24,382 nucleotides of DNA from a virus. The notes under the pieces were generated by a model that saw nothing but the letters and a program-made list of their open reading frames with translations, made no database searches and was not told the DNA's origin. The DNA lies in IMG/VR virus record IMGVR_UViG_3300022209_000016, positions 1-24,382 of that record; one strand, written 5' to 3'. Position numbers and translations under genes: made by a program. This document shows, piece by piece, positions 5,930-11,563 of the stretch (its first letter is position 1; every line of letters begins with the position of its first letter).

Positions 5930-6240
5930 TGCTTCTTTTTCCCGTGTTGGTATAACTCGTGTTTAATCCGGCACTTACGGTGGTATCTGCGCCCAGAGCA
6001 CTGGACTCGATGGCACGTGAACGGCACGACATCCACGTCACCCACGTCGTTGCACCACGAGCAGCGGCCAAGGATCTCCTTGCGGGCCTCCTCCAGCTCT
6101 TTGCACTGGGCCGGGATGTGCTCTGGGTTGGCCCTCCCAGGAGATCCTGCGACTCTCGGACCCTTTTTCTTGTACACGCGAGTGCCCTTCTTGCGCTTCG
6201 GCCTCATCGGGGTGACCCAGCGCTGGTACAGATCGCTCAT
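5926..6240 (-). CDS. RING/PHD-like Cys-His protein (104 aa)
   Basis: ATG 6240 forms ATGA with the stop of the gene before it. After a basic N-terminus (RPKRKKGTRVYKKKG) comes a ligand series: CSWC, then after 11 residues CH, three residues, C, five residues, H, two residues, C. This Cys2...Cys-His...Cys...His-Cys order resembles a compact RING- or PHD-type double zinc site. Such folds bind proteins or nucleic acid, and are uncommon in phages. The ligand spacing is what I see; the fold is inference. Confidence 0.65.
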   Translation of the reverse strand: MSDLYQRWVTPMRPKRKKGTRVYKKKGPRVAGSPGRANPEHIPAQCKELEEARKEILGRCSWCNDVGDVDVVPFTCHRVQCSGRRYHRKCRIKHELYQHGKKKQ

Positions 6241-6614
6241 GGCCGACTCCTGGATTGCGGGGCCTGGGGCTGAAGGTTGACTGATTTCCGTACATATACG
6301 CTTCTGGAGAGAGGCTCAGCTGTGGACCAGTTGTCCTGAATCTCCCTTACGTCAGCGGCGACCTCGTACATGGCTGACTGCAAAACAGTCCAATCCAACA
6401 TGAACACCCCCAGAAAGCAGTTCGCACAGAAGTCGTAGTACCCAGGCTGCAACAGGTTGGCCCCCTGAGTGATCCCAAACGTGACGAAGTCCTCAGGGTT
6501 GCTTTTGAAGTAGCATTTTCGGCATGTCAGCAGGGTCTTTGTAGCTGATGGGCCACCTAACCCTGGAGCCGCCCGAGAAGGCTTTCCTAAGAGCTTCTCG
6601 ACCTCTGTCGGCAT
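6237..6614 (-). CDS. Zinc-ribbon hypothetical protein (125 aa)
   Basis: ATG 6614 has GGGAGG 6 nt upstream; an in-frame ATG at 6629 lacks this. CRKC near residue 31 and CANC near residue 63 form a long-loop zinc ribbon, with YYDF before the second pair. The C-terminus is polar and Pro/Arg-rich. It begins inside the previous gene, overlapping by 122 nt in another frame, which is unusually long; the strong Shine-Dalgarno argues that the start is nevertheless real. Confidence 0.65.
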   Translation of the reverse strand: MPTEVEKLLGKPSRAAPGLGGPSATKTLLTCRKCYFKSNPEDFVTFGITQGANLLQPGYYDFCANCFLGVFMLDWTVLQSAMYEVAADVREIQDNWSTAEPLSRSVYVRKSVNLQPQAPQSRSRP

Positions 6615-6810
6615 TGTCTTCCTCCCCATGTTGCACGTGAAACACTCTTCGTCCGGTCTCGCACAGCCAGCGTTCGAGGGCGTTCACTGGGTGTTGCCTA
6701 TCGTCAAACTCCCCCAACGGCACTCCCCGGTTCCTGAAATGCTCTATCAGCGGGATGGCGCTGTGGATGTGGTCAGCGAGTTCGGTCCTGCTGGGTTGGT
6801 TGAGAGCCAT
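6493..6810 (-). CDS. First gene of the minus operon, hypothetical (105 aa)
   Basis: ATG 6810 has GGAGG 5 nt upstream and lies directly downstream of a -10 TAAAAT/-35 TTGCTT pair. Residues 1-70 (RTELADHIHSAIPLIEHFRNRG, EFDDRQHPVNALERWLCETG) look like a helical globular protein. The last 40 residues lie over the following gene in a different frame and look less protein-like. Family not recognised. As first gene of a divergent operon it could be regulatory, but no helix-turn-helix is evident. Confidence 0.65.
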   Translation of the reverse strand: MALNQPSRTELADHIHSAIPLIEHFRNRGVPLGEFDDRQHPVNALERWLCETGRRVFHVQHGEEDNADRGREALRKAFSGGSRVRWPISYKDPADMPKMLLQKQP

Positions 6811-6921
6811 CTGACCTCCGTAACTCGTTGAAATTTCGCGCTTTCGGCATTTTAAACTGGACTTTTGGAATAAGCAAGTTCATAATTTCGAAAATCGAAT
6901 TTTCCGCGTTTCGGAGGCCCA
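6811..6921. promoter_or_regulatory. Divergent overlapping promoters with palindromic operators
   Basis: This AT-rich 111-bp gap separates the leftward and rightward operons. Rightward: -35 TGGACT (6858-6863), exactly 17 bp, -10 CATAAT (6881-6886). Leftward: -35 TTGCTT (6877-6872), exactly 17 bp, -10 TAAAAT (6854-6849). The two promoters interleave, so they should compete or be co-repressed. The inverted repeat GAAAATCGAATTTTC (6890-6904) covers the rightward start, and GAAATTTC (6830-6837) lies just past the leftward start. Each first gene has GGAGG nearby. Hexamer scores are by eye. Confidence 0.65.
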
Positions 6922-7185
6922 GTGAAGTGCACCACCTGCGGACACGATGACTCTGTACACGTGTCCCTCGGTCAAAACGACCCACAGAAGGCCTCGATCC
7001 CAGGAAGGATCTGTCACACATGCTATCCGAAGTGCCAGGACATGACAGCCCCCCTGCCGGGGACGCATCTGAAGCCGATGACAAAGACGAAGTGGGTCAG
7101 GCAGGGGAAGGACAAGATAGCGACACCGAAGAAGCACTACGTGCGCGAGGTCGATCGCTTTCTCCACAGGAAAAACGAGCCCTGA
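6922..7185 (+). CDS. Zinc-binding small protein (87 aa)
   Basis: GTG 6922 has GGAGG 5 nt upstream. The N-terminus MKCTTCGHDDSVH and later CHTCYPKC supply a CxxCGH...CxxC zinc-binding set. The remainder is basic (THLKPMTKTKWVRQGKDK). Third codon positions are strongly G/C up to the stop, supporting coding over the whole frame. First gene of the rightward operon, after the divergent promoter. The CxxCGHxxxxH start resembles that of the next protein, whose motif is CxCGHxxxxH. Function unknown. Confidence 0.75.
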   Translation: MKCTTCGHDDSVHVSLGQNDPQKASIPGRICHTCYPKCQDMTAPLPGTHLKPMTKTKWVRQGKDKIATPKKHYVREVDRFLHRKNEP

Positions 7186-7472
7186 CCAGAGGGCTCCCAC
7201 AGTGCTGGTGCGGCCACGAGGCCTGGATGCACCAGCTGGTCGATACGCAGCAGAAGTGGCCCTGCCAGGGGAATCACGGCAAAGGAGGGTGCGTCGTCAG
7301 ATGCGAAGGGTTCATGCCCCACACGTGGGACCAGAGAAAGATCATGAGACAGTCGAAGACATCGGAGATGACGAAATACGTCAGCTCACGGACGCGGCGC
7401 GGCCTGGTCGATTCCCAGGGTTCGCCAACACGCTCAAAGCCATCATCGCCCTCGGAATCACAGGAGGACTGA
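7182..7472 (+). CDS. Cys/His-rich protein, probable CTG start or frameshift product (about 96 aa)
   Basis: The domain CWCGHEAWMHQ...CQGNHGKGGCVVRCEGF is a convincing zinc motif like those of small actinophage proteins. The frame is open from ATG 7020, but from 7020 to 7184 its third positions are A/T-rich while the overlapping gene is G/C-rich, so coding probably begins near 7182. There CTG 7182-7184 overlaps the upstream stop as CTGA, parallel to the ATGA, GTGA and TTGA junctions elsewhere, with AGGA at 10 nt. Alternatives are a -1 frameshift from the upstream gene, a true start at 7020, or a sequence indel. Its last 50 residues overlap a membrane-protein frame. Confidence 0.55.
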   Translation: MTRGLPQCWCGHEAWMHQLVDTQQKWPCQGNHGKGGCVVRCEGFMPHTWDQRKIMRQSKTSEMTKYVSSRTRRGLVDSQGSPTRSKPSSPSESQED

Positions 7473-7507
7473 TCGTTGGATTTCTACGAGTTGTTACGGG
7501 TTGGTGA
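7301..7507 (+). CDS. Small C-terminally anchored membrane protein (68 aa)
   Basis: ATG 7301 follows AAAGGAGG at 12 nt; a GTG at 7322 is an alternative start. The first 40 residues are charged, and the end FANTLKAIIALGITGGLIVGFLRVV is one clear transmembrane helix. It overlaps the preceding Cys-rich frame by 172 nt, so one of the two may be shorter than drawn; the hydrophobic C-terminus is the firmest part. A tail-anchored protein one to two genes before a lytic peptidase could be a holin-like or spanin-like protein, but this is inference. Confidence 0.5.
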   Translation: MRRVHAPHVGPEKDHETVEDIGDDEIRQLTDAARPGRFPGFANTLKAIIALGITGGLIVGFLRVVTGW

Positions 7508-7679
7508 CATCGCGTACGAGGTGCGATCGACCAGGCTGACTATGCCATTCCCAACCCTGCTGGCAGCCTCAAATGCCACTGATGGCGTCCCTGGGGCTGA
7601 GATCTGGAAGGTGGAGATCGGCTTCATGGAGTTCGGCTCTGAGCGGCTGGTCGGACGGAACGCGGAGGTAAACTGTTGA
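7476..7679 (+). CDS. Small hypothetical protein (67 aa)
   Basis: TTG 7476 is preceded by AGGAGG at 8 nt, a strong site that decides the start despite the rare codon. The product MDFYELLRVGDIAYEVRSTRLTM... has an alternating hydrophobic pattern suggesting a small beta-rich protein. There is one Cys at the very end. It overlaps the upstream membrane gene by 32 nt and the next gene by TTGA. No family recognised. Confidence 0.65.
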   Translation: MDFYELLRVGDIAYEVRSTRLTMPFPTLLAASNATDGVPGAEIWKVEIGFMEFGSERLVGRNAEVNC

Positions 7680-7969
7680 GAGTAAAGAAGAAGACCCCAA
7701 CGTACGAGGTCGAGATCCTCGAAGACCCGGTGAACATCGGCGGGCTCCAGGGGCGCCCAGGCGACTACATCCTCAAGGGCACAGACGGCTCGAAGGCCGT
7801 CATGCCGCGGGAAGATCTGATGCGCGACTACGTACCACATGATCTGCACGCCCAGGGGGGCATCTGGGGCAACCAGGAACCTCGCTGGGATGATGACACC
7901 TTGGTCCCGGGCGTCATGCCCGAGAGAGACCACCGCGATCAAGAGGTGCTCGATGTCAGCCCGGAGTAG
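7676..7969 (+). CDS. Hypothetical protein of KOW-like style (97 aa)
   Basis: TTG 7676 overlaps the previous stop as TTGA, with GGAGGT 7 nt upstream. Residues about 10-50 (TYEVEILEDPVNIGGLQGRPGDYILKGTDGSKAVMPREDLMRDY) follow a pattern I recall in small phage proteins: a strand, then GDYIxKGxDG, then a helix. I know no function for it. The C-terminus is acidic and ends with TAG at 7967-7969, inside the start of the peptidase gene. Confidence 0.7.
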   Translation: MRVKKKTPTYEVEILEDPVNIGGLQGRPGDYILKGTDGSKAVMPREDLMRDYVPHDLHAQGGIWGNQEPRWDDDTLVPGVMPERDHRDQEVLDVSPE

Positions 7970-8348
7970 AATCAAGCTGTCTGAGCACTTCTGGCTGCAC
8001 GAGTTCCACTCGTACGCGAACAACGGGCAACTCCTTGAGAAGTACCCGACCAGATGGCAGGGAACTGTCCTGATTCCACTGGTTTACGACCTGGAGACCA
8101 TGCGGGCTGCGTATTATGCCATCCCGCCCATCGGGGAGAAACGCATCAAGATCTTCTCTTGCTACAGATCCCCCGCTCGAAACGTTGCTGTCGGCGGCAA
8201 ACCCGGTTCGCGTCACATTACCGGGGATGCCGTTGACAAAGGCGTCTACACCAAAACCGGACAACTCGTTGACAATCAACAGGTTGTGAAGGTTGACCGC
8301 AAGCTTATCTCTGATGGCCTGATCCGCGACGGTGGATCGGGATGGTAG
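7953..8348 (+). CDS. Peptidase M15-type endolysin, interrupted by in-frame TAG (131 aa before the stop)
   Basis: ATG 7953 (AGAGGTG upstream) starts a protein whose residues 66-95, FSCYRSPARNVAVGG...SRHITGDAVD, match the M15 D,D-carboxypeptidase / L-Ala-D-Glu endopeptidase signature SxHxxGxAxD. His88 and Asp95 are the first two zinc ligands. Enzymes of this family cut peptidoglycan peptides and commonly serve as phage endolysins. The frame ends at TAG 8346-8348 after GGSGW, before the third zinc ligand. The missing part (PGSGTTHYDHGAGGRRW) continues in the same frame after the TAG. The 131-residue product should therefore be inactive unless the amber is read through or is a mutation. Confidence 0.85.
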   Translation: MSARSRIKLSEHFWLHEFHSYANNGQLLEKYPTRWQGTVLIPLVYDLETMRAAYYAIPPIGEKRIKIFSCYRSPARNVAVGGKPGSRHITGDAVDKGVYTKTGQLVDNQQVVKVDRKLISDGLIRDGGSGW

Positions 8349-8444
8349 CCAGGGTCTGGGACGACCCACTACGACCACGGTGCCGGTGGGCGTCGTTGGA
8401 AAATCGGAAAGACCTCTGGCGGGAAAGCCCCGAAGAAGCTATAA
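8346..8444 (+). other. In-frame C-terminal extension of the M15 peptidase beyond the amber codon
   Basis: Reading through TAG 8346-8348 gives 31 more residues to TAA 8442-8444. They begin PGSGTTHYDHGAGGRRW, which fits the conserved C-terminal segment of M15A peptidases (GxGxYP...HVD...RRW). His139 and Asp141 in HYD would be the third zinc ligand and its neighbour. The amber sits where a Tyr or similar residue is usual (GWxPGSG), so a TAC/TAT-to-TAG change or a readthrough codon explains it. Full length would be 163 residues, a normal size for the family. Confidence 0.75.
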
Positions 8445-8445
8445 T
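8417..8445 (+). promoter_or_regulatory. Possible promoter with perfect TATAAT
   Basis: TATAAT occupies 8440-8445. The best -35 at 17 bp spacing is TGGCGG (8417-8422), a weak match. A transcript from about 8452 would meet the terminator at 8483-8530 after some 80 nt, so it would yield a short RNA or a leader for the virion genes that start at 8603. Confidence 0.35.
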
Positions 8446-8455
8446 CACCCGCTGA

Positions 8456-8530
8456 GAGTGCCTTACGTGTCCGCACTCAAGGCCCCAGGCAGTCACCTGA
8501 TCACACGGGGAAGACGCCTGGGGTCTTTTT
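8456..8530 (+). terminator. Leader stem-loop plus intrinsic terminator before the virion genes
   Basis: GAGTGC (from about 8455) pairs with GCACTC (about 8473) over an 11-nt loop. It is followed by CCCCAGGC (8483-8490) pairing with GCCTGGGG (8516-8523), then TCTTTTTG. The second is a classic GC-stem/U-run terminator, although its loop is long (25 nt). It separates the lysis/small-gene operon from the terminase operon. The tandem arrangement could also act as an attenuator. Confidence 0.7.
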
Positions 8531-8602
8531 GTCTGTTGACACACATCCTGCTTATCCCGTACTGCCCCACATAGCTTAGGGTTGTGGGGGAGATCTCCCA
8601 AG

Positions 8603-9295
8603 TTGGCGAAAGTTCAGCCGTTACTGGATCCACGGACCATCGAAGTCATCGTGGATCGACTCGTCCTGTGCGAGTCGCCTCGTTCTATTGCCTCCAATCT
8701 GGGCATGGCAGAGAAGGCGATTCGTGAGATCCAAAAAGAGAACGAAGGCGAGATCTGGCGTCTCAGGGCGTCATGGCAGGACTGGGTCTCAGACGCTGAG
8801 CCACTGGCCAGCGACTTCAACCGCATCGTTTTCATGGGAGCCATCGCCCGGCGAGCCTATAAAACCGACCGTCTGAGAGAGGCAACCGACGCACTCAAGG
8901 CCATAGGTGATGTCATGGCCAAGGTGAAGAAGTCCTCTGCTGCTATAGCTGACCTCAATATCCTCGACAGAATCCACAAAGGCGAGTGGGACGAAGCGAT
9001 GCGGCACCTGGAGAACGCAGAGGCCGCCCGTCGTGAGAACCCCATGCTGGAGGACAGAACGGCTCAGCTCGGCGTCATGGGCGAGGGCGACCATACGCCC
9101 ACGTACAAGAAGGACAAGCACGCAGACGAAGCTGAAGAGATCGTCGCGAAGGGGAAGAAGCGTGAGCAGGTACGGCGGAAAACCAAAGCCAAAACCAAAA
9201 CCAAAGCCTCGATGAGCCTGGTCGAGGGTTCCAGGGGCAAGGACGAACGCAAGCGGGACAACAAAGGCCTCCAAGAGATCCCAGAGGTTGACTGA
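8603..9295 (+). CDS. terS: Putative terminase small subunit (230 aa)
   Basis: It lies immediately before the large terminase gene (TGATG overlap). The N-terminus (TIEVIVDRLVLCESPRSIASNLGMAEKAIREIQKEN) has the spacing of a helix-turn-helix, as expected for the subunit that recognises phage DNA for packaging. A long helical middle (KTDRLREATDALKAIGDVMAKVKKSSAAI) could oligomerise. The tail is very basic (KTKAKTKTKAS, encoded by an AAAACC/AAAGCC mini-repeat near 9178-9210). I chose TTG 8603, 10 nt after GGGGAG; TTG 8582 is the longer alternative with a weaker site. The small-subunit role is inferred from position, the helix-turn-helix and size. Confidence 0.65.
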   Translation: MAKVQPLLDPRTIEVIVDRLVLCESPRSIASNLGMAEKAIREIQKENEGEIWRLRASWQDWVSDAEPLASDFNRIVFMGAIARRAYKTDRLREATDALKAIGDVMAKVKKSSAAIADLNILDRIHKGEWDEAMRHLENAEAARRENPMLEDRTAQLGVMGEGDHTPTYKKDKHADEAEEIVAKGKKREQVRRKTKAKTKTKASMSLVEGSRGKDERKRDNKGLQEIPEVD

Positions 9296-10038
9296 TGGCT
9301 TTCACTGGCGCGCACCTGACAGACCAAGGCAGCCATGCCAGTGAACTCGATGCGTGGCTGTACAAGAAGCTCAACATCGCGAAGCCAGGATATGAGCCTG
9401 ACGCTCTGACCGCTGCTCGCATCTGGAAACACTGTCGCGACAACGAAGACTTTTTCATCTTCAACTTTGTCCGCACACGTGACGAACACGATGCCGAGTC
9501 ACCAGTCAAACCGTTCCCGGACTGGCCTTACCTGCGAGAGATCCTGCATCACATACGCAGCTACCCGATCACAGCAATCGCCAAGTCGCGTCAGATGACC
9601 GTGACCTGGCTTCTCACCGCGCATGCAATCTGGCATGCACGCTTTTGGCCACACAGACTCATTTTCATCCAGTCCAAGAAAGAAGAAGACGCAGCCAACC
9701 TGGTGTTCAACCAGGACTGGGTCAACGCTCGTGGCAGCTTTATCGAGCTGAACCTGCCGAAGTTCTTACGCATGCGAGGACTCAAGGCGAAGTATGGACA
9801 ACTCTTCTACCCAAACGGATCGCATATCTGGGGCATCCCGCAGGGAAGCCATATCATCCGCTCGTACACTGCGAGTGAGATCATCATGGATGAAGCTGCA
9901 TTCCAACCCCAATTTGAAGAGGCATACACAGCTGCATTGGCAACGGTAAAGGGTGGCGGCCGACTGGTCGCGTGTTCCACGGCTTTGGCAAACACATTCT
10001 TCGCAAAGATCTGTGGACAGGATGAGAACGATGACTGA
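9295..10038 (+). CDS. terL: Terminase large subunit, ATPase half (247 aa)
   Basis: This is the packaging motor's ATPase domain. Residues about 85-125 contain PITAIAKSRQMTVTWLLTAHAIW, the Walker A-like motif of a TerL family that lacks the usual GKS/T, then IFIQSKKEEDA. Later come GIPQGSHIIRSYTASEIIMDEAAFQ (Walker B, DE) and GGGRLVACSTA (motif III). The protein stops at TGA 10036-10038, just after NTFFAKICGQDENDD, where a normal TerL runs on into its nuclease domain. That domain is encoded by the gene at 10422. Together the halves total 544 residues, a normal TerL length, so nothing appears lost. Confidence 0.9.
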   Translation: MAFTGAHLTDQGSHASELDAWLYKKLNIAKPGYEPDALTAARIWKHCRDNEDFFIFNFVRTRDEHDAESPVKPFPDWPYLREILHHIRSYPITAIAKSRQMTVTWLLTAHAIWHARFWPHRLIFIQSKKEEDAANLVFNQDWVNARGSFIELNLPKFLRMRGLKAKYGQLFYPNGSHIWGIPQGSHIIRSYTASEIIMDEAAFQPQFEEAYTAALATVKGGGRLVACSTALANTFFAKICGQDENDD

Positions 10039-10049
10039 GGAGGATTATC

Positions 10050-10421
10050 TTGGGTGACATGGAATTTCTGATAGGCAATGGCCTGGGCTTCGTGCTCAAG
10101 CGGTTTGCTCCAAACTTTTCGAACAAGGCCATCCCGGTGGCGCTGTTCGTGTGGAACATGTTCTACCACATGTTGAAGACGTACGACCCGACGTTCCAAG
10201 GCATGCCCGTCGAGGGTGCCTCGATGATGACTGCAAGCATGGGCGATCCAGTCATGGTGCAGGTTGGGTTCTTCAGCGTCATTGGCGGTCTGTTCCAAAC
10301 AGCAGCAGTCGAGACAGCGAAACAGATGGCTGCACACGCAGTCGGCAAGAACACGTTTGCTCAGTTCCTGCTGCCAGCGATCAACGACAAGATCGGTCTT
10401 GTCAAAACGAAAAGACGCTAG
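10050..10421 (+). CDS. Unrelated 123-aa gene inserted between the two terminase halves
   Basis: The TTG start at 10050 has GAGGAGG 6 nt upstream, one of the best Shine-Dalgarno sites here; ATG 10059 is an in-frame alternative. The product is hydrophobic/amphipathic (KAIPVALFVWNMFYHMLKTY, later VQVGFFSVIGGLFQTAAVETAKQMAAHAVGKNTFAQFL) and ends KTKRR. It has no homing-endonuclease, intein or transposase motif. Its pattern reminds me of small membrane-associated or holin-like proteins of aquatic phages, but that is a weak impression. The stop TAG abuts the ATG of the nuclease half in the same frame. Confidence 0.7.
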   Translation: MGDMEFLIGNGLGFVLKRFAPNFSNKAIPVALFVWNMFYHMLKTYDPTFQGMPVEGASMMTASMGDPVMVQVGFFSVIGGLFQTAAVETAKQMAAHAVGKNTFAQFLLPAINDKIGLVKTKRR

Positions 10422-11315
10422 ATGAAGGGCATGTCGTCATACGAGACACAAGACCGTGTGCACGTGGTGATGTGCCATTACTCGACCATGCATGACCCCG
10501 ACACTCCAGAGGGTCGGGAATGGGTCGCAGCCGAGTCTATGGGGTATCCCGGTGGAATAGATGGCACTCAGTGGCGTCGTGAAATGGAAATTGATTTCAC
10601 GGTGCGCGGGTCATCACTTGTCTTCAAGGACTGGCGAGAAAGATCTGACAATGTCGTTGTCGATCCTAGAACCATTCCCGACCACTGGATCATTCACTTT
10701 GGGTACGACTACGGGTATCGAGAGCCGTTTGCAGGCCTGTTCATTGCCTACAACGGTCGCTTCGAGGCGTTTGTCGTGGATGAGATTTACGAGAAGGGTC
10801 TGCCTGTTACAGAGCATGCACGTCTGATCAAGCAGAGCCCGTACTGGGAACGTGCCAGGTTCAAAGTCGGGGACCCATCGATCTGGCACAAAACGCAGCA
10901 TGTGGGTCACCGAGTGACCTCTGTTGGCGACCTCTTGGCGCAGCAGGGCGTTCATCTACAGAAGGGTCGTAAGGAGCCAGGAATAGATGTGGCATTTCGA
11001 GACATGCTGCTTGGTACGTACTGGAAGAACAAGGAGGCACCCAAGCTCAAAATCTTTCGCACGTGTCACAACCTGATCCGTGAACTGCAACGGCTCAAGT
11101 TCCGTGACTACATCACGAAGGTCGCAGCTGAACGCAGTGACATGATGGAAGAGATTGCGTCCAAGAAGACGCACGCATGGGACTGCATGAAGTACGTGAT
11201 GATGGGGCATCCGATCGTTGAACCAGACGATCTGCCACCACCAGAGGGCTCACTCGAACAGGTGAAGAGACAACTCAAGGCGTTGAGACGCAAACAGAAA
11301 TACTTGCTGCAATGA
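10422..11315 (+). CDS. terL: Terminase large subunit, nuclease half (297 aa)
   Basis: The start ATG 10422 directly follows TAG 10419-10421; there is no good Shine-Dalgarno, so translation probably relies on coupling. The product begins MKGMSSYETQDRVHVVMCHYS, the segment that normally follows motif III in TerL, and continues through WRREMEIDF. The RNase H-like nuclease has acidic residues in HFGYDYGYREPFAG, KVGDPSIW and HAWDCMKYVMMG. This domain cuts concatemeric DNA during packaging. The C-terminus is Lys/Arg-rich. It would have to act with the separate ATPase subunit. Confidence 0.85.
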   Translation: MKGMSSYETQDRVHVVMCHYSTMHDPDTPEGREWVAAESMGYPGGIDGTQWRREMEIDFTVRGSSLVFKDWRERSDNVVVDPRTIPDHWIIHFGYDYGYREPFAGLFIAYNGRFEAFVVDEIYEKGLPVTEHARLIKQSPYWERARFKVGDPSIWHKTQHVGHRVTSVGDLLAQQGVHLQKGRKEPGIDVAFRDMLLGTYWKNKEAPKLKIFRTCHNLIRELQRLKFRDYITKVAAERSDMMEEIASKKTHAWDCMKYVMMGHPIVEPDDLPPPEGSLEQVKRQLKALRRKQKYLLQ

Positions 11316-11563
11316 TCATCACGCTGTGTGACGGATGCCAGAAAGACCTGAAGGATACGATATACGCGAAGGTGCGCGTTCGAGGGCGTGAGTTGGATCT
11401 CTGCAAGTCGAGAAACGAACCCAACGATGGGGGATGTCTCAAGTTCTTCCCTGACTACGAACGTCAGGTTGACGACCTTGCAGACAAAACAGACAAAGAC
11501 ATCGACGCGAAGCACGCGGAGATCGAAGCCCACTTTTGGGAACAGGTGAGACGTGGCCGCTAG
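11312..11563 (+). CDS. Small Cys-containing protein between terminase and portal (83 aa)
   Basis: ATG 11312 forms ATGA with the terminase stop. CDGCQKDL near residue 6 and further Cys at LCKS and GGCLKFF form a CxxC...C...C pattern, likely a zinc site. The second half is acidic and helical (DDLADKTDKDIDAKHAEIEAHFWEQV). It overlaps the portal gene start by 11 nt. Function unknown. Confidence 0.75.
   Translation: MIITLCDGCQKDLKDTIYAKVRVRGRELDLCKSRNEPNDGGCLKFFPDYERQVDDLADKTDKDIDAKHAEIEAHFWEQVRRGR

Noticed and set aside
7020-7181. N-terminal extension of the Cys-rich gene back to ATG 7020
   Set aside because: Third codon positions are A/T-rich in this frame while the overlapping gene is strongly G/C-rich, and the Shine-Dalgarno is 11 nt away.
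10036-10421. Group I intron or intein explaining the terminase split
   Set aside because: The insert is almost entirely one open gene with its own Shine-Dalgarno, leaving no room for an intron core; no intein or homing-endonuclease motifs were seen, and the halves are in different frames with a stop between.
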